64,000 nucleotides of DNA from Onchocerca lupi (taxonomy: Eukaryota > Nematoda > Chromadorea > Rhabditida > Onchocercidae): positions 1-64,000 of the forward strand of contig JAOVVO010000261.1 in assembly GCA_028564675.1 (NCBI GenBank), given 5' to 3'. The translations under genes and the position numbers were made by a program. This document shows, piece after piece, positions 53,361-64,000 of this stretch. A model generated the notes under the pieces. The model searched no databases. It had not been told where the DNA came from and worked only from the letters and a program-made list of their open reading frames with translations. Within the stretch, counting starts at the first letter, position 1; each line of letters starts with the position of its first letter.

Positions 53361-53964
53361 GCAGACTCCAATAAATTATTAAGCCAAATTAATTTTAATA
53401 ACTTCTTTGATTGGAGCAGCTGTTTTGGTATAGATCCATAAATTGTTCTGCTGATGTGTTTTCATACAGCAATAGAATGGCGAAGCTTACGGAATAGTAT
53501 ATGTATTGAATAGTTGTTGTAGAATTTCTTGTATTTTTGAAAATAAAAGTATTCATATTTCTTAGGTCCATACTAATATTTTTCTTTTTCTCCGTAATGT
53601 AGTATACTTACAATTCGAATGAACAAAAATAGAACTACATTGATTAGCTTTTTTAGTAGTAATTGTTATAGAACAGCAGAAAAAGTTCCTTCATATTATA
53701 TATCACATTTAGTGTCTAGAAAGGTATTTGAAGAACAGAAAAGTAACGTCTACTTTCTCGATTTGAGGGACCAAAAAATATCTTAATCAGCGAGAAAAGA
53801 AATATGTTCCTGTGATATTCTCTTCCGAGAACTTTTGAAGAGAAACAAGGAGAATTTGTTGGATGACTCCCTTATTACGAAGATAAGTAGATCAAAGATA
53901 ATGCAAATGAGAGTCTTAGTTGGTCCAATATATCAACAAAATATAATTCCAAGCAGAGCAAGAA

Positions 53965-54096
53965 ATGGATATTTCCAAATTTGCGGGAATTGTACATATC
54001 AGGAATGATAAAGATGAAAGAGATATGCTCTTTTATCAAGGTGACGTAGAACTACGGTTTGGACGAGGAAATTATGTTATCCGAACAGCTACTTGA
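53965..54096 (+). pseudogene. short coding-like frame, unrecognised, possibly a relic
   Basis: A 43-residue ATG frame (contains FAGIVHIRNDKDERDMLF and ELRFGRGNYVIR) has balanced composition unlike the F/I/N/K-rich chance frames around it. It is bounded by in-frame stops and has no evident splice partners. The DNA on either side shows similar short runs broken by stops. It may be the remnant of a gene or element, or chance. No family is recognised. Confidence 0.2.
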
Positions 54097-54439
54097 GAAT
54101 CCTTGCTTTCATGCATCATTCTCCAACTGTCATGCTGAAGAGCAGGAAGTTTTGGAATTCCTGTTCACAAAAATGCAATGAGGGAAGATTATTAAAAACC
54201 TGAAGATATAAAGTGAGGTACCATTACCATAAATTTAGGTATTCTCAGACTTTCATTTACTAGGCTAGTTACTTCTTTTTTTGAATAATGCTGGAGAAGA
54301 ATAGTATGATAAATTTTTACTCGAATTTGAAATTTCTTAATAAAAAAATAAGAAAATTAATAAAAAAATCATGACTCTTCACCATCGCTACTGGCACCTA
54401 GTAATCAAATAATTACATCATTTTTTTAAAGATTCTTCC

Positions 54440-54441
54440 AG
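54440..54441 (+). promoter_or_regulatory. probable trans-splice acceptor of the KIDINS220 homologue
   Basis: GATTCTTCCAG ends 24 nt before the ATG at 54466, almost the same leader length as at the CDC73 start. This suits spliced-leader addition, but transcripts would be needed to show it. Confidence 0.45.
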
Positions 54442-54465
54442 GTTTTATTATAAATCTTGGGGAAA

Positions 54466-57400
54466 ATGGCTGCAGATCCAAAAACGGAAGAACTGTTTTC
54501 TCTTCTAGAGAATGGCAAACTTCAAAGCGCTGATCTTGCAAAATATGATTTCAGTACTGTGAGAAATACGGTATATTCATGTTTTTCTTCTTATTTCTTT
54601 TGAAAAGTAATCATTTATGCAATCGGAGCAAGCACGAGAATGACGATGTTTTTAGATGAAACATGAAGTTTTTTTCCTTTTTTTTAATGAAAGAATAGTC
54701 AGTATTTTCCACCGGAAATATGCAAATTTCTCGTGAACTGAAATAAACTATTCCTTTACTCTAGGACAATGAAAATGTTCTCATAGTGGCTGCTAGAACA
54801 GGACAAATAGACATTGTGCAGGATTTCGTGAATGATTTCGATTTGGAGGATACAGATGCTGTATGCTTCTAGAATACTATATTAATTTTCAAAGAAAGTC
54901 AGGAAATATGTTTTATCATTAAAATAAAAAATCGATGTTGTTCGAGCGAAGATATGATACAAAATAAGTTAGACAGAAGATGCCTAGATTAACCTAGATT
55001 AAGAAAAAAATTAGAGTAAATCAGTTAACAATAAAATATTTGTTTGACAAACAGAATTTATTTGTTCTGTTAATTGATTCATGGAATAAATGAATTTTAC
55101 TTGTCAAATAAAGGTCTGATTCACATTGAATATTGCTGGGAACTTACAATCTCCATTAATGTTTTTTCGTCATCATTTTTACTGAACATATCCGCGTTCT
55201 ATATATTTTTTAAATATATGAAACGAATTTAAAATTTTAAGGATGGCTGGACAGCTCTTCTTGATGCAGCCTACATGGGACATGAAGAAATTGTGCAAAT
55301 ATTGTTAAATGCTGGAGCAGCTGTTGATTATGCTGATGTGGTAAGATTCACCAAAATTTTCGAGTTCCGATTTTTTTCATGAAGTGCAGAAAAATGATGG
55401 ATAAATAATAAGAAATAAACTGGAAATAGAATTCTAGCAAAAATAATAAACTTTCCATATTATAGCTGGGCTGGAGTCCACTGATGTGGGCTGTATATAA
55501 GAATCATTATGCATGTGCAGAGCTTCTAATCGAGTTCAAGGCTCATATTAATCTTATTGATGAAGAAGATAGCTTAACACCACTTATTGTTGCTGCTGGA
55601 CGTGGCTATGTGAATTTTGTAGAATTACTCCTTAATGCTGGTGCAGAGGTGAGTTTTATATTTAAAAATTGGTAAATTATTCGTGAAATATGCAGATTTC
55701 TGATCGTTCTCATTGGTAGGAAATTTTTGTGAAATGATGAATTTTTCAGATAAATGCATGTGATAAATTCGGAAGTACAGCTTTAATTTGGGCTGCAAGA
55801 AGAGGCTACAAGCCTATAATCGAGTTATTGTTGAATGCTGGAGCTGAATTAGATGGTGTTGGGATGGTATTTAGTTTCCAGTTTTTGTTTTGATTGTGAA
55901 ACCTAATTAGACAAAAATCTGTAATTCTAATTCATATTTCAAGAAGTTTTGCAAGTGATTATTTACAGTATGGTGCAACTGCCCTAATGATGGCCACCCG
56001 AGGTAATTTTATTGGTGTTGTTAGAGTGATACTGTCCAGGGAGCCAAACATTAACACTGTCGATCAGGTCTGTATTTCATTTTTTTTTTTTTTTTTTTTG
56101 AAAATTTTTGAAAAATTTTTGAAAATCAACTTATTTGAATCCACTGAATTATGCTTTCTGATATCACTTTGAATTTTATAATAAATTTGAATCCGATTAT
56201 TTTGTATGAATCCTTATTTTGTAGAATGGTCTTTCACCACTTGCTATTGCGGCACGTGAAGGTTATGTAGAAATTGCATCGATGTTAATCGAACTTGGAG
56301 CGCATGTAAATGCAATAGACAGGGTCGAAATTTGTATTTTTTGATGTTCTTTTTCCTTCGAAGCCTCCTTCAATTTCTTTTTTCTTTTTTTCTCTTCAAA
56401 ACGATGCCTTTTTGCAGTTTGGAAATTCAATTTTGATAGGTGCTGTACGATCTGGAAATGTGGAAATTGTGAAAATGCTTCTTGAAAAACATGCCGATGT
56501 TAATGCGAGGGATTCTGTATGTTGACACATTTTTGTTGATTACTTGTTTTACTGAAAATACTTTGCAAATATAAATATATGTTTTTTTCATATGTATTAT
56601 TTTTACAAACTTAAATACTTTTTGGAAAATTATTGACTTCAAGAAAAAATCTTAATCTTAATTACAGTTCGAATGTGGGTGAATCATTTTTTTTAAACAA
56701 CTCAAAGCACCTAATCAGTAAATCATATCCAAACATTGCTTTTAAAGAAACCGAATTTTCAGGAAAATAGAACAGCTCTTCATTTAGCTATTGATAAATC
56801 ATTTATGGATATAGTAGTTGCTTTATTGGAAAAGAAGCCAAATTTGGAAATAAGAACTAAGGTTTTTTAATAATATTCATAATTTAGCAACCATAGAAAT
56901 ACCTAATTTTTCGACTATTATGTTTTGAATGATAATCATATTTAGCAGTCGATGGTCATTAAATTGCTCTACCACTTTTATGAAAGAAAGCTGTTTCATT
57001 TAACTACCAGACATTTCGTGGGGAAGGACTAGAAATGCTAATCATCATTGGTCAGATATGATGGATTGGGTACTACACGGTTTCACTAGCGAGTGAAATA
57101 TTATAGTCTTTTTATTTTATTATTTTTTCATCAAAGTTGTTTGCTCTCTCATGTTGTGGTGCTGATTATTCCGTGACGAAGCTATTTAAATTTTTGTTTT
57201 AAGTTATATAAGATTATCCCAGCATTCGACGGATTATTTTTCGTTATTCATATTTATTAACTCCTCCTTTTCATCAGTCTTGAGTTGCATAGCTTCCAGT
57301 TTTGCAAATTATTCAACTCGTACAGTTAATTAATTTTTTCAATTAGTTTTTTTTTTTTTTTTAATTCCCACTTGTAAATTAATCTACATTAATCTTTTTT

Positions 57401-60400
57401 TGCAGGATGGTGATACGCCACTGTTGCGTGCTGTGAAAAATCGACATGCGGGTTTTTGTCAATTATTAGTAAATTCGGGTGCAAAAGTCTCAGCAACGGA
57501 TAACGCCGGTGATAATGTGTTACATGTAGCACTGCGGGCAAGATCGCGGAAAATAACACAATATCTGCTGTTGAATCCGTCAGATTCACGTTTATTATAT
57601 AGACCAAATAAACTTGGCCAGACACCATATTCTATTGATCAAGAAAATCCACAGCCTATCATCCCCTTAATTTATGGACCATTGGATGCCGAAGTGCAGG
57701 TGGATGCTATGCTTGGTTACGATATTTACAGCAATGTACTAGCTGATATTGTGTGCGAACCGAATCTAACATTACCTCTGACCATTGGTAACCTTTCACG
57801 TCTTTTCAAATCAATCAAATAATTAGCAATAATCGAGTCTCAACAAATTTTTCGAATTTTCTAGCGATTATGTAATTAATAACTTTCATTTTTAGTAGCA
57901 TCACAATGCAGATAATTCTTACTTTACGTAATATTTCTTATTTTTGGCTTCTTTTCTCGCAGTTTTTTACAGTTCAATTTTAGATTTTTTAGCTGTAGAA
58001 TTATTTAGGTTTGAATTTTGCAGGGAAAGTATTTTTCAGGGCTATATGCGAAATGGGGTTCAGGAAAGTCAGTACTTCTTGACAAAATGAAAAATTCAAT
58101 GCGATCATTTTCAAGATCTTGGCTCGATGCAATACAGCTTTCATGGTCCTGGTCATTCGTCTTCTCAATAGCACTTCTTATTGCGATGTTTACACTTGTC
58201 GGCATCACCGCTATTGCTTTTCTTCGAAACTTTCATTATATGGTTACTGTTGGTGCTTCTGGTCTGATCCTGTTCATTTTATGGACACTTTTATATAGTC
58301 AGTTTTCCGTTTTTTTTAAAGTTATATTTTCGAGAGTTCTAGATAAACTTAGAAGATGACACTTTCTTCCACTTTCAAACTTCACCTGAAGTTTATTAAT
58401 TTTTATTGGGATGACTATTAAACTCTATAACATTTCTTGTTTTCTCAAATTATTGTACTTGATCATGTACTGACATGTATAAATGTTTTGACAAATCAGC
58501 GAATTCTTTCAATAATATCGGTCTTTTCAAGTATTTATCTGAGTTAAATTCCTAGTAACAAAGATTGCGAGATAGCTTGAATTAATATGTAAGCAGTTAG
58601 ACTCATTTAATATGATATGCTCATCCTTTTTCATGTTTAAATATATATGTAATTTGTCTCCAGTTTTTTGTTTTGTCTTTTTTTCAGGCTTAATTTATTA
58701 TGGGAACAATGTTAAAGGATGGAATAAATCCATAAATGTTGCGCATTCTATTGCTAAGTTTTTGGCTCATATGCGTTTACTGTCAAATGTTGCACTACAA
58801 CATAGTGCATCAAGCCGGGATAAAGATGTCATTTCTTGCCCTGTAAGGTAGATGGCATTACTTTATACTGTAAATTGTCTCATTTTTAGATCTTTTATAG
58901 TAATTAAATAACCCACACTTACAATAGTAATTGAAATGCTTAAACATCCACTTAATGTTCAATTACTTAGATTCCAGTTTATTGAAAGAGTTTGTATGCT
59001 GAAAAAGCAGTTGTTTACATTGTTATTACGTAATATTTATAACTTCGGAGTATGCTGATTTGTCTCTATCTTTTCTCTGTATGTTGATAATTTTGCTTAC
59101 TGAGATGTCAGTTTAAAACGCTTTTCTGAAAGTTTAATTTAGCTTCCACAGTAACATATCAGCAGTGTCGTTGTTCTTAGCTTTCACTCTTTTATAATAG
59201 TTTTAATTAACATTAGCGAAATAAAGTTATTTTTGAATAATTCTTTTGATTTTAGAAAAACTTTATTATTTCGAAGAATTTTTATTCGTTTTCAGTTTCT
59301 TGTTTGCCGATTACCATCGTTTATCGTCAGTTGGTGGTGAGCAAGCACTAGCAAAAATCGTTGTTACATTATTTGAAGCTGCTGAAAATCATTTTGGTTC
59401 ACTTCCTGTGCGCTTATTTTGCGCTTTGAGAGTCTCATTTTGTAAGTTTTGTTCTCCTATCTTTCCAATTTTTGTAGCTAGCTGTCTCTCTAAACCTTTC
59501 ATATTTATTGTGTTTATTTGGTCCTTTAGGCAAGTTATTAAAATTCAGAATTTCAATCAGTTATTTTTCGTTTCGAGAAGGGAAATAAATTGAAAATAAG
59601 GTTTAGTTATTTATGAAATTATGAGAGGAAGCAGCTTCTTGGGTTGTTAGTCACTAGGGTTTTCAAGATTTTTCAAATATTTATTGCAAGGAATTTGCTA
59701 TTATTCGATTGCATACGGTTATAGTTATTAAAATATTCTTTTTGGCATTTGTTGATAGTTTAGCATTCATTCATATGTCAAAAAAATTGTCATTTTAGCG
59801 CATGGCAACAAACCAAAAACACGACGAATATGTGGTGTGCCGGTTACTGCGATGGTGTCATTGTTCTTGTTCTCAATCAATACAGCTTCAATTCTACTTG
59901 CATTATGGCTTTACAATGGAGTGAATCTTCAATCTGGGTTGCTTAATATTACTTAATTAAATTTTTTATATTTTAAAATGATACATAAGTTTCTAGCAGC
60001 AATAGTTTATTTTCGTTGTTCAGAATTGTGTTGTGCATGATGATTTAACATGAGTGAAACCATGAATGTTTATTGTTCCTTTCCTTTCGAGCAGGTAATT
60101 TCTTTATTTAAAGAATGGTTTTAAAAAATTTTGACAGCATTGTTGACTTATTACATTTTGATGTAGAATTAACTTTTTTCTTATTTAAATAATTTTTCTC
60201 ACATGATATAAATTTTAAATCTTTTGTAGCATAAGTAAATCAATTGCTTTATTTGGGATGTAAGCTGGGATGATGAAAAAATCTTATTTAAGTATAATTT
60301 ACAGCTATTTCTTTGGATCTATATCCTTCTTTATTATCGCGGCGATGCTTATTTTATATCCACTTTATCTTCTTTTTGTTTATGGATTTGTCAATATGCC

Positions 60401-63400
60401 AAAGAAACGCATAAATACTGCGGCACAGAAAATTAGCAAATTGCGTTTTGAAGGGTTTATGCAAAAATTACAGCATGAGGTAAGGTTTTTTCCTTATTTT
60501 GCTTCTGTCTAAAGAATTTATCCACAATTTAATAGTGAATCGGAGTTTTTTTTTTTGATAATTACATAATAAATTGGAACTAATTTAACATTAAATTGGA
60601 TGCTTCTTTATTCATATTCACTGTTTTTGTTCATTGATTTCTTTTGCTTAGCTTTTACGGCTTCTCTATGAAAATAGATTAAATGAGTCAATATTGATGC
60701 ACTTTTCAAAAAACGTAACTTTTGAAAATTTTCCTAGGTCGATCTTTTGGCCAACATGATTCGTTCACTTGATTTCTTCACAAACAGCCAAACTCGATTA
60801 ATTGTTGTAGTTGATGGCCTTGATAATTGTGAACAGGTAATTTTTATAGTTAATTTGATACCAGTACATATGAAAAATGTTCCTTAAAACTAATTCATAT
60901 ATCCAGTTTCACTGCATTTTAATTTTCTGGAATCTTATTTCCATGAAACCATTAGCATTGTCAATTGTGTCTTATAGAGAGATGGTGTGATTGATTTGAT
61001 TGTGATAAAACTTATTTCACACTACAGCCTATCACATGCATATGATAAGACTTATTTCATATTACAGCCTACTACGGCTTAGACTTTGCAATGCTCTCAA
61101 ACATTAAATAGAATTGTCACGAGTTAAAAAGGGTGGGATCAAGAAAGATCATTTTTTTTAGTAGTTACTGTTTTAGGAGCGTATGGTACAAACTTTAGAT
61201 GCGCTGGAACTATTATTCTGTACTCGTGCTGATCGACCATTTGTACTAACGATTGCTGTTGATCCGCATATTATTATTTCGGCTGTAAATCATAGCATGC
61301 ATTCTGCACTGGCAGGAACTGAGCTTACTGGACATGATTATCTCAAGGTAGTTGATACTTTGGTGTATAAAATTTGAAATAATTCGGAAATTCTCCGGAA
61401 CGTTTCGAGCATTTAAAAGTAGTTTCGGAAATGGGTAAATTTATATAAGGAAGTTAAATTTTTGACTTGGCTGGTCTTGTTCGAAAGATTTAGAAATATT
61501 TTAAAAAAAAAAATTCAACGAAGTGTATGAAATAGGAGGAATATGATAGTTTTGGGAGTTATAAGAGTGAACAAAGAAATGAAGATGGAAATAATTTTGG
61601 CAGGAAATTGAAGAGATTTTTGTAACGGATTTTGAGAAGATATTACAAAACAATTTTAAATATCTTCCGAACAATTCAATTTGAAACTACTTAATTGTTT
61701 TCAGAATATCATTAATATGCCATTTTATCTACATAATTCGGCCATTCGACAACTCCAAACAAATTTGCGTAATAAAAGAGAAAGCTTAGCTGATTGGAAG
61801 GAAAGATTCAAGCGACAAGAGACTTTTCATGGTTAGTATTTTTGCAGTTCAATATTTAGGTTTACTAAAAACATTAAGTTTATATCTTAAATTGCTGGCA
61901 AGTGTATAATAGCAATTAATTACAAAATCATATTTCTGGAAAATTTCTGCTATAACGTACGATGAAATTTGATGAACTTTGAAATTTCAGAATGATTGGA
62001 TAAGGACTTTCAGGGTCTTACATGTCCTTGCGAGAAGGCTTTGAAGGAAAATCATCGAGGAAGGTGACAGTTGTAGGAACTCGTGGATTAAGCCATTCGT
62101 TAATAGCGGACGACTATTTCTCTAATATGAATCCACGTTCTATGAAACGAATTGTCAATGCACTTACTTTAACAGGACGGTTAGTAAAATTTAATTCAAA
62201 TGATATAGATTTAATTCAAAAAAAAAAAAAAAAGAGTCGCAATTTACTTGGAAAATTACTATTAGTTTTTTTTTCCATTCACTATTTGCTTTTCAAATAT
62301 GGTTCTTTTATTCGCATTCGATTTCCATTCACCAAGTTGAAATTAATTAGATTATATATTGTGCTTTTCTTTTCGATCTGCTCTATTTTCAGATTGTTGC
62401 GTGCATTTGAAATTGAATTTTCATGGGTTTCACTTGGGTACTGGGTTAGCCTAATTGAACAGTGGCCATCCAGGATGTGTTGGCTTATTGATCATGCGTT
62501 AGATATTCAACAAGATTCATATCCGCTTGCAGAGGTTTTTCTTTTTTTTTTTTTTTTATAATAATTTAGTAGCTTTCTGACTTTTGTTTTACTCACGTGG
62601 CACTCTTTGCAGCTTTATAACCATTTGAAACAACAAATCCCGAAGAAGGATCCACTAATAGATCTAGATCGAAATCCGAATAATTTCGAATCTTTTTTGG
62701 AACAAGCATCTGTGGCCGGTCCAGAACAATTAACTGTCGGGCATGTTCGTCGTTTTGTTCCGTGCACATCTAATTTGGATCCTTATCTTAGAAAGCTCAT
62801 TAGAGGTAAGTTTGGTTTTACACGAATTTTATTATGAGAAATTATTAGTTTATTTCGTTCTTCCAATAAATTTTAAATGCAGAGGCTTTGGAAGTTCAGT
62901 GATCAATTTTTGTAGCATTTAACTCTGAATAGTGAATGAGTAATTGTGCGAATAATTTTTTAAAATCACAATTTGATTTTTGGATGATAGTAGCAAAATA
63001 TAAATATTCGCTTTCTAGAATGTCGTATTGGTACTGCACAACCAGTTAAATCACTTGTTAGTCGACCGTCCACCCAATCTGGTTTGATGATCTCCGGCCC
63101 TGCTTGGCATCTTTTTAATGTAAATGTGTATTAACTTTCTTTCATCTTCACTTATAGTTTTGTTTTGTCATCGTAAGCAGCACTTTTAATTAAATTTAGA
63201 ACTGTATTTTCAAATTCCGACCAAAAAATCCTGATTAAATCCAAATTTCAGGATAGCGATTTTGCGAAGTTTTTTTTTAATGAAAAATGAAGTATTTTTC
63301 AATGAAGTATTCTTCATCGGTTGTTAGCTTGATACCTCATTTTGTATTTCAATTACAGCTTTTTATCTATTATCAGCTCTTTTTTGTTTTTTTATATCAC

Positions 63401-63607
63401 TTCCTCAAATTTCAGGATAAGAACACCTGGCGAGGAATTGAAGTGCCACTCGTTGAAATGAAGTTGTCGGAGATACTTGACCTAGTGAAAAAGTTAGATA
63501 TTCCAAGTGAACGAACAAGCATTATTGCAGAGAAAATGAGTGCATCTAATCTCACCGGTCTTGTTTTGTCAACATGTGATTTACCGGACGTGCAAGAAAC
63601 TCTTAAG
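54466..63607 (+). CDS. kdin-1: KIDINS220/ARMS homologue, 5' part, runs off the window
   Basis: This is a membrane scaffold with cytoplasmic ankyrin repeats and a KAP-family P-loop NTPase; in vertebrates it links neurotrophin and ephrin receptors to signalling. Exons: 54466-54570, 54765-54860, 55242-55340, 55466-55648, 55750-55866, 55969-56067, 56225-56323, 56418-56516, 56763-56861, 57406-57787, 58040-58297, 58688-58847, 59296-59441, 59799-59937, 60230-60259, 60305-60479, 60738-60836, 61177-61347, 61705-61831, 62014-62179, 62393-62534, 62613-62805, 63019-63119, 63416-63607. This gives 1159 residues so far, and all phases close. Order: about 11 ankyrin repeats (36-430), MLGYDIYSNVLADI, Walker A GLYAKWGSGKS (460-470), four hydrophobic segments (about 495-519, 526-549, 661-683, 704-732), Walker B LIVVVDGLDNCEQ, SLIEQWPSRMCWLI, and a SAM-like end (EILDLVKKLDIPS). 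The last exon ends at AAG with a GTTTCC donor. The symbol follows my recollection of the C. elegans gene name. Confidence 0.93.
60230..60304 (+). other. kdin-1: 30-nt microexon followed by a 45-nt intron
   Basis: The exon 60230-60259 lies between CTTTTGTAG and GTAAGC and adds ten codons (ISKSIALFGI, counting split codons). The following intron, 60260-60304, is only 45 nt and ends in TTTACAG. Exon 14 leaves phase 2, the microexon keeps phase 2 and exon 16 needs it. The added peptide leads into the fourth membrane segment. Confidence 0.7.
61004..61076. repeat. tandem duplication, 40-bp period, in KIDINS220 intron 17
   Basis: GATAAAACTTATTTCACACT and the following ACAGCCT word at 61004-61035 recur with few changes from 61044. 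Each copy contains an acceptor-like pyrimidine stretch ending in ACAG, upstream of the acceptor used at 61176. Confidence 0.75.
63252..63290 (+). other. kdin-1: possible alternative terminal exon (early stop)
   Basis: CCAAATTTCAG at 63251 resembles the acceptor used at 63415 (CTCAAATTTCAG). Both are followed by GATA. Exon 23 ends in phase 0, so using this site gives 12 codons (DSDFAKFFFNEK) and TGA. The product would lack the SAM-like end. It is unproven and may be a decoy. Confidence 0.2.
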
Positions 63608-64000
63608 GTTTCCTTTACTCAACTTTTTTTTTCTATTTTCTCGATCGAATCCAAAACTGTTCAGTTCCCGAAATCCTTGATCTTTTAAAATAGTTGATAT
63701 AGCGTTAGTCTTTCTTGATTTAAGGTTTATCCCAGAAATTCTGTTAGGATCCTACAAATTGATTACTAGATCTAAGCTTAGGATTAAAGAAATAGTTTCA
63801 TAATTTTCGTGGAGAATTCGTAATATTTTGAGTTTCATAATATTTTCGTAGAAAAAAGAAATAGTTTTATGATATTTCCGTGGGAAATCATCTCTCGATA
63901 CAAATGAAACGTTCTATTTATCAGTACATTAATAGCGCGATTGCTAAAAATATTTAAAAAATTCATGAATTTTTAAAACATTTCGGTTTATTAACTTTCA
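63608..64000. other. intron of the KIDINS220 homologue to window end, with local repeats
   Basis: No exon continuing the SAM-like region was found, so the gene goes on beyond position 64000. Within it, AAAGAAATAGTTTCATAAT-like words recur at 63786, 63831 (partial) and 63856. Confidence 0.6.

Larger units (their letters stand above)
52745..54439. other. intergenic between CDC73 and KIDINS220 homologue
   Basis: AATAAA occurs at 53542-53547, 800 nt after the CDC73 stop. Repeated ATTCATAC(A)n words are clustered at 53278-53360. A 43-codon coding-like frame lies at 53965-54096 (separate entry). No intact gene is recognised. Confidence 0.55.

Noticed and set aside
1..64000. CRISPR arrays, rRNA, tRNA, spliced-leader RNA genes, bacterial operons or endosymbiont insertions
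   Set aside because: I looked for regular spaced repeats, B boxes, SL-like words and long intronless frames and saw none. A tool-based scan (tRNAscan-SE, Infernal, BLASTX) would be needed to be certain.

Overview
This window reads as AT-rich, intron-dense nuclear DNA from a nematode. Three conserved animal genes lie on the + strand in the order beta-heavy spectrin, CDC73/parafibromin and KIDINS220/ARMS. Introns are mostly 100-700 nt, acceptors are of the T-rich TTTCAG type, and the protein sequences look nematode-like. A filarial or other spirurid worm is my best guess from composition and intron style. That is inference: nothing here fixes the species. All exon models were built by hand from reading frame, intron phase and family knowledge, with no alignment run.

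Layout. 1-800: a (TTA)n microsatellite and a possible small minus-strand gene (exons about 231-287, 363-522, 727-797) with a weak CX9C signature. 798-13926: long non-coding 5' flank of the spectrin gene, holding a pyrimidine-rich island (3660-4440), a perfect 28-bp inverted repeat (11585-11644) and a degenerate ~44-bp tandem repeat (12141-12356). 13927-46071: complete beta-heavy spectrin gene (sma-1/karst type), 68 coding exons and about 4064 residues, with two CH domains, about 30 spectrin repeats, an SH3 insert, a PH domain and a basic tail. 46072-49436: intergenic, with a possible solo LTR at 48621-49213. 49437-52744: complete CDC73 gene, nine exons and 510 residues, with a miRNA-precursor-like hairpin in its last intron. 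52745-54465: intergenic. 54466-63607: the first 24 coding exons (1159 residues) of a KIDINS220 homologue: ankyrin repeats, KAP P-loop NTPase with four membrane segments, and a SAM-like region. It runs off the right edge.

The three proteins do not form one pathway. Spectrin is an apical membrane skeleton protein, CDC73 is a nuclear PAF1-complex subunit and KIDINS220 is a membrane scaffold. CDC73 and KIDINS220 each have a TTTCAG/TTCCAG acceptor about 25 nt before the ATG, which suits spliced-leader trans-splicing.

The points most worth a second look are two GC-AG introns in the spectrin gene, one spectrin junction with no canonical in-phase donor at the expected place, the CDC73 intronic hairpin, and the exact inverted repeats. 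I did not find a CRISPR array, tRNA, rRNA or prokaryote-type system, and nothing that I would call a new biological system.
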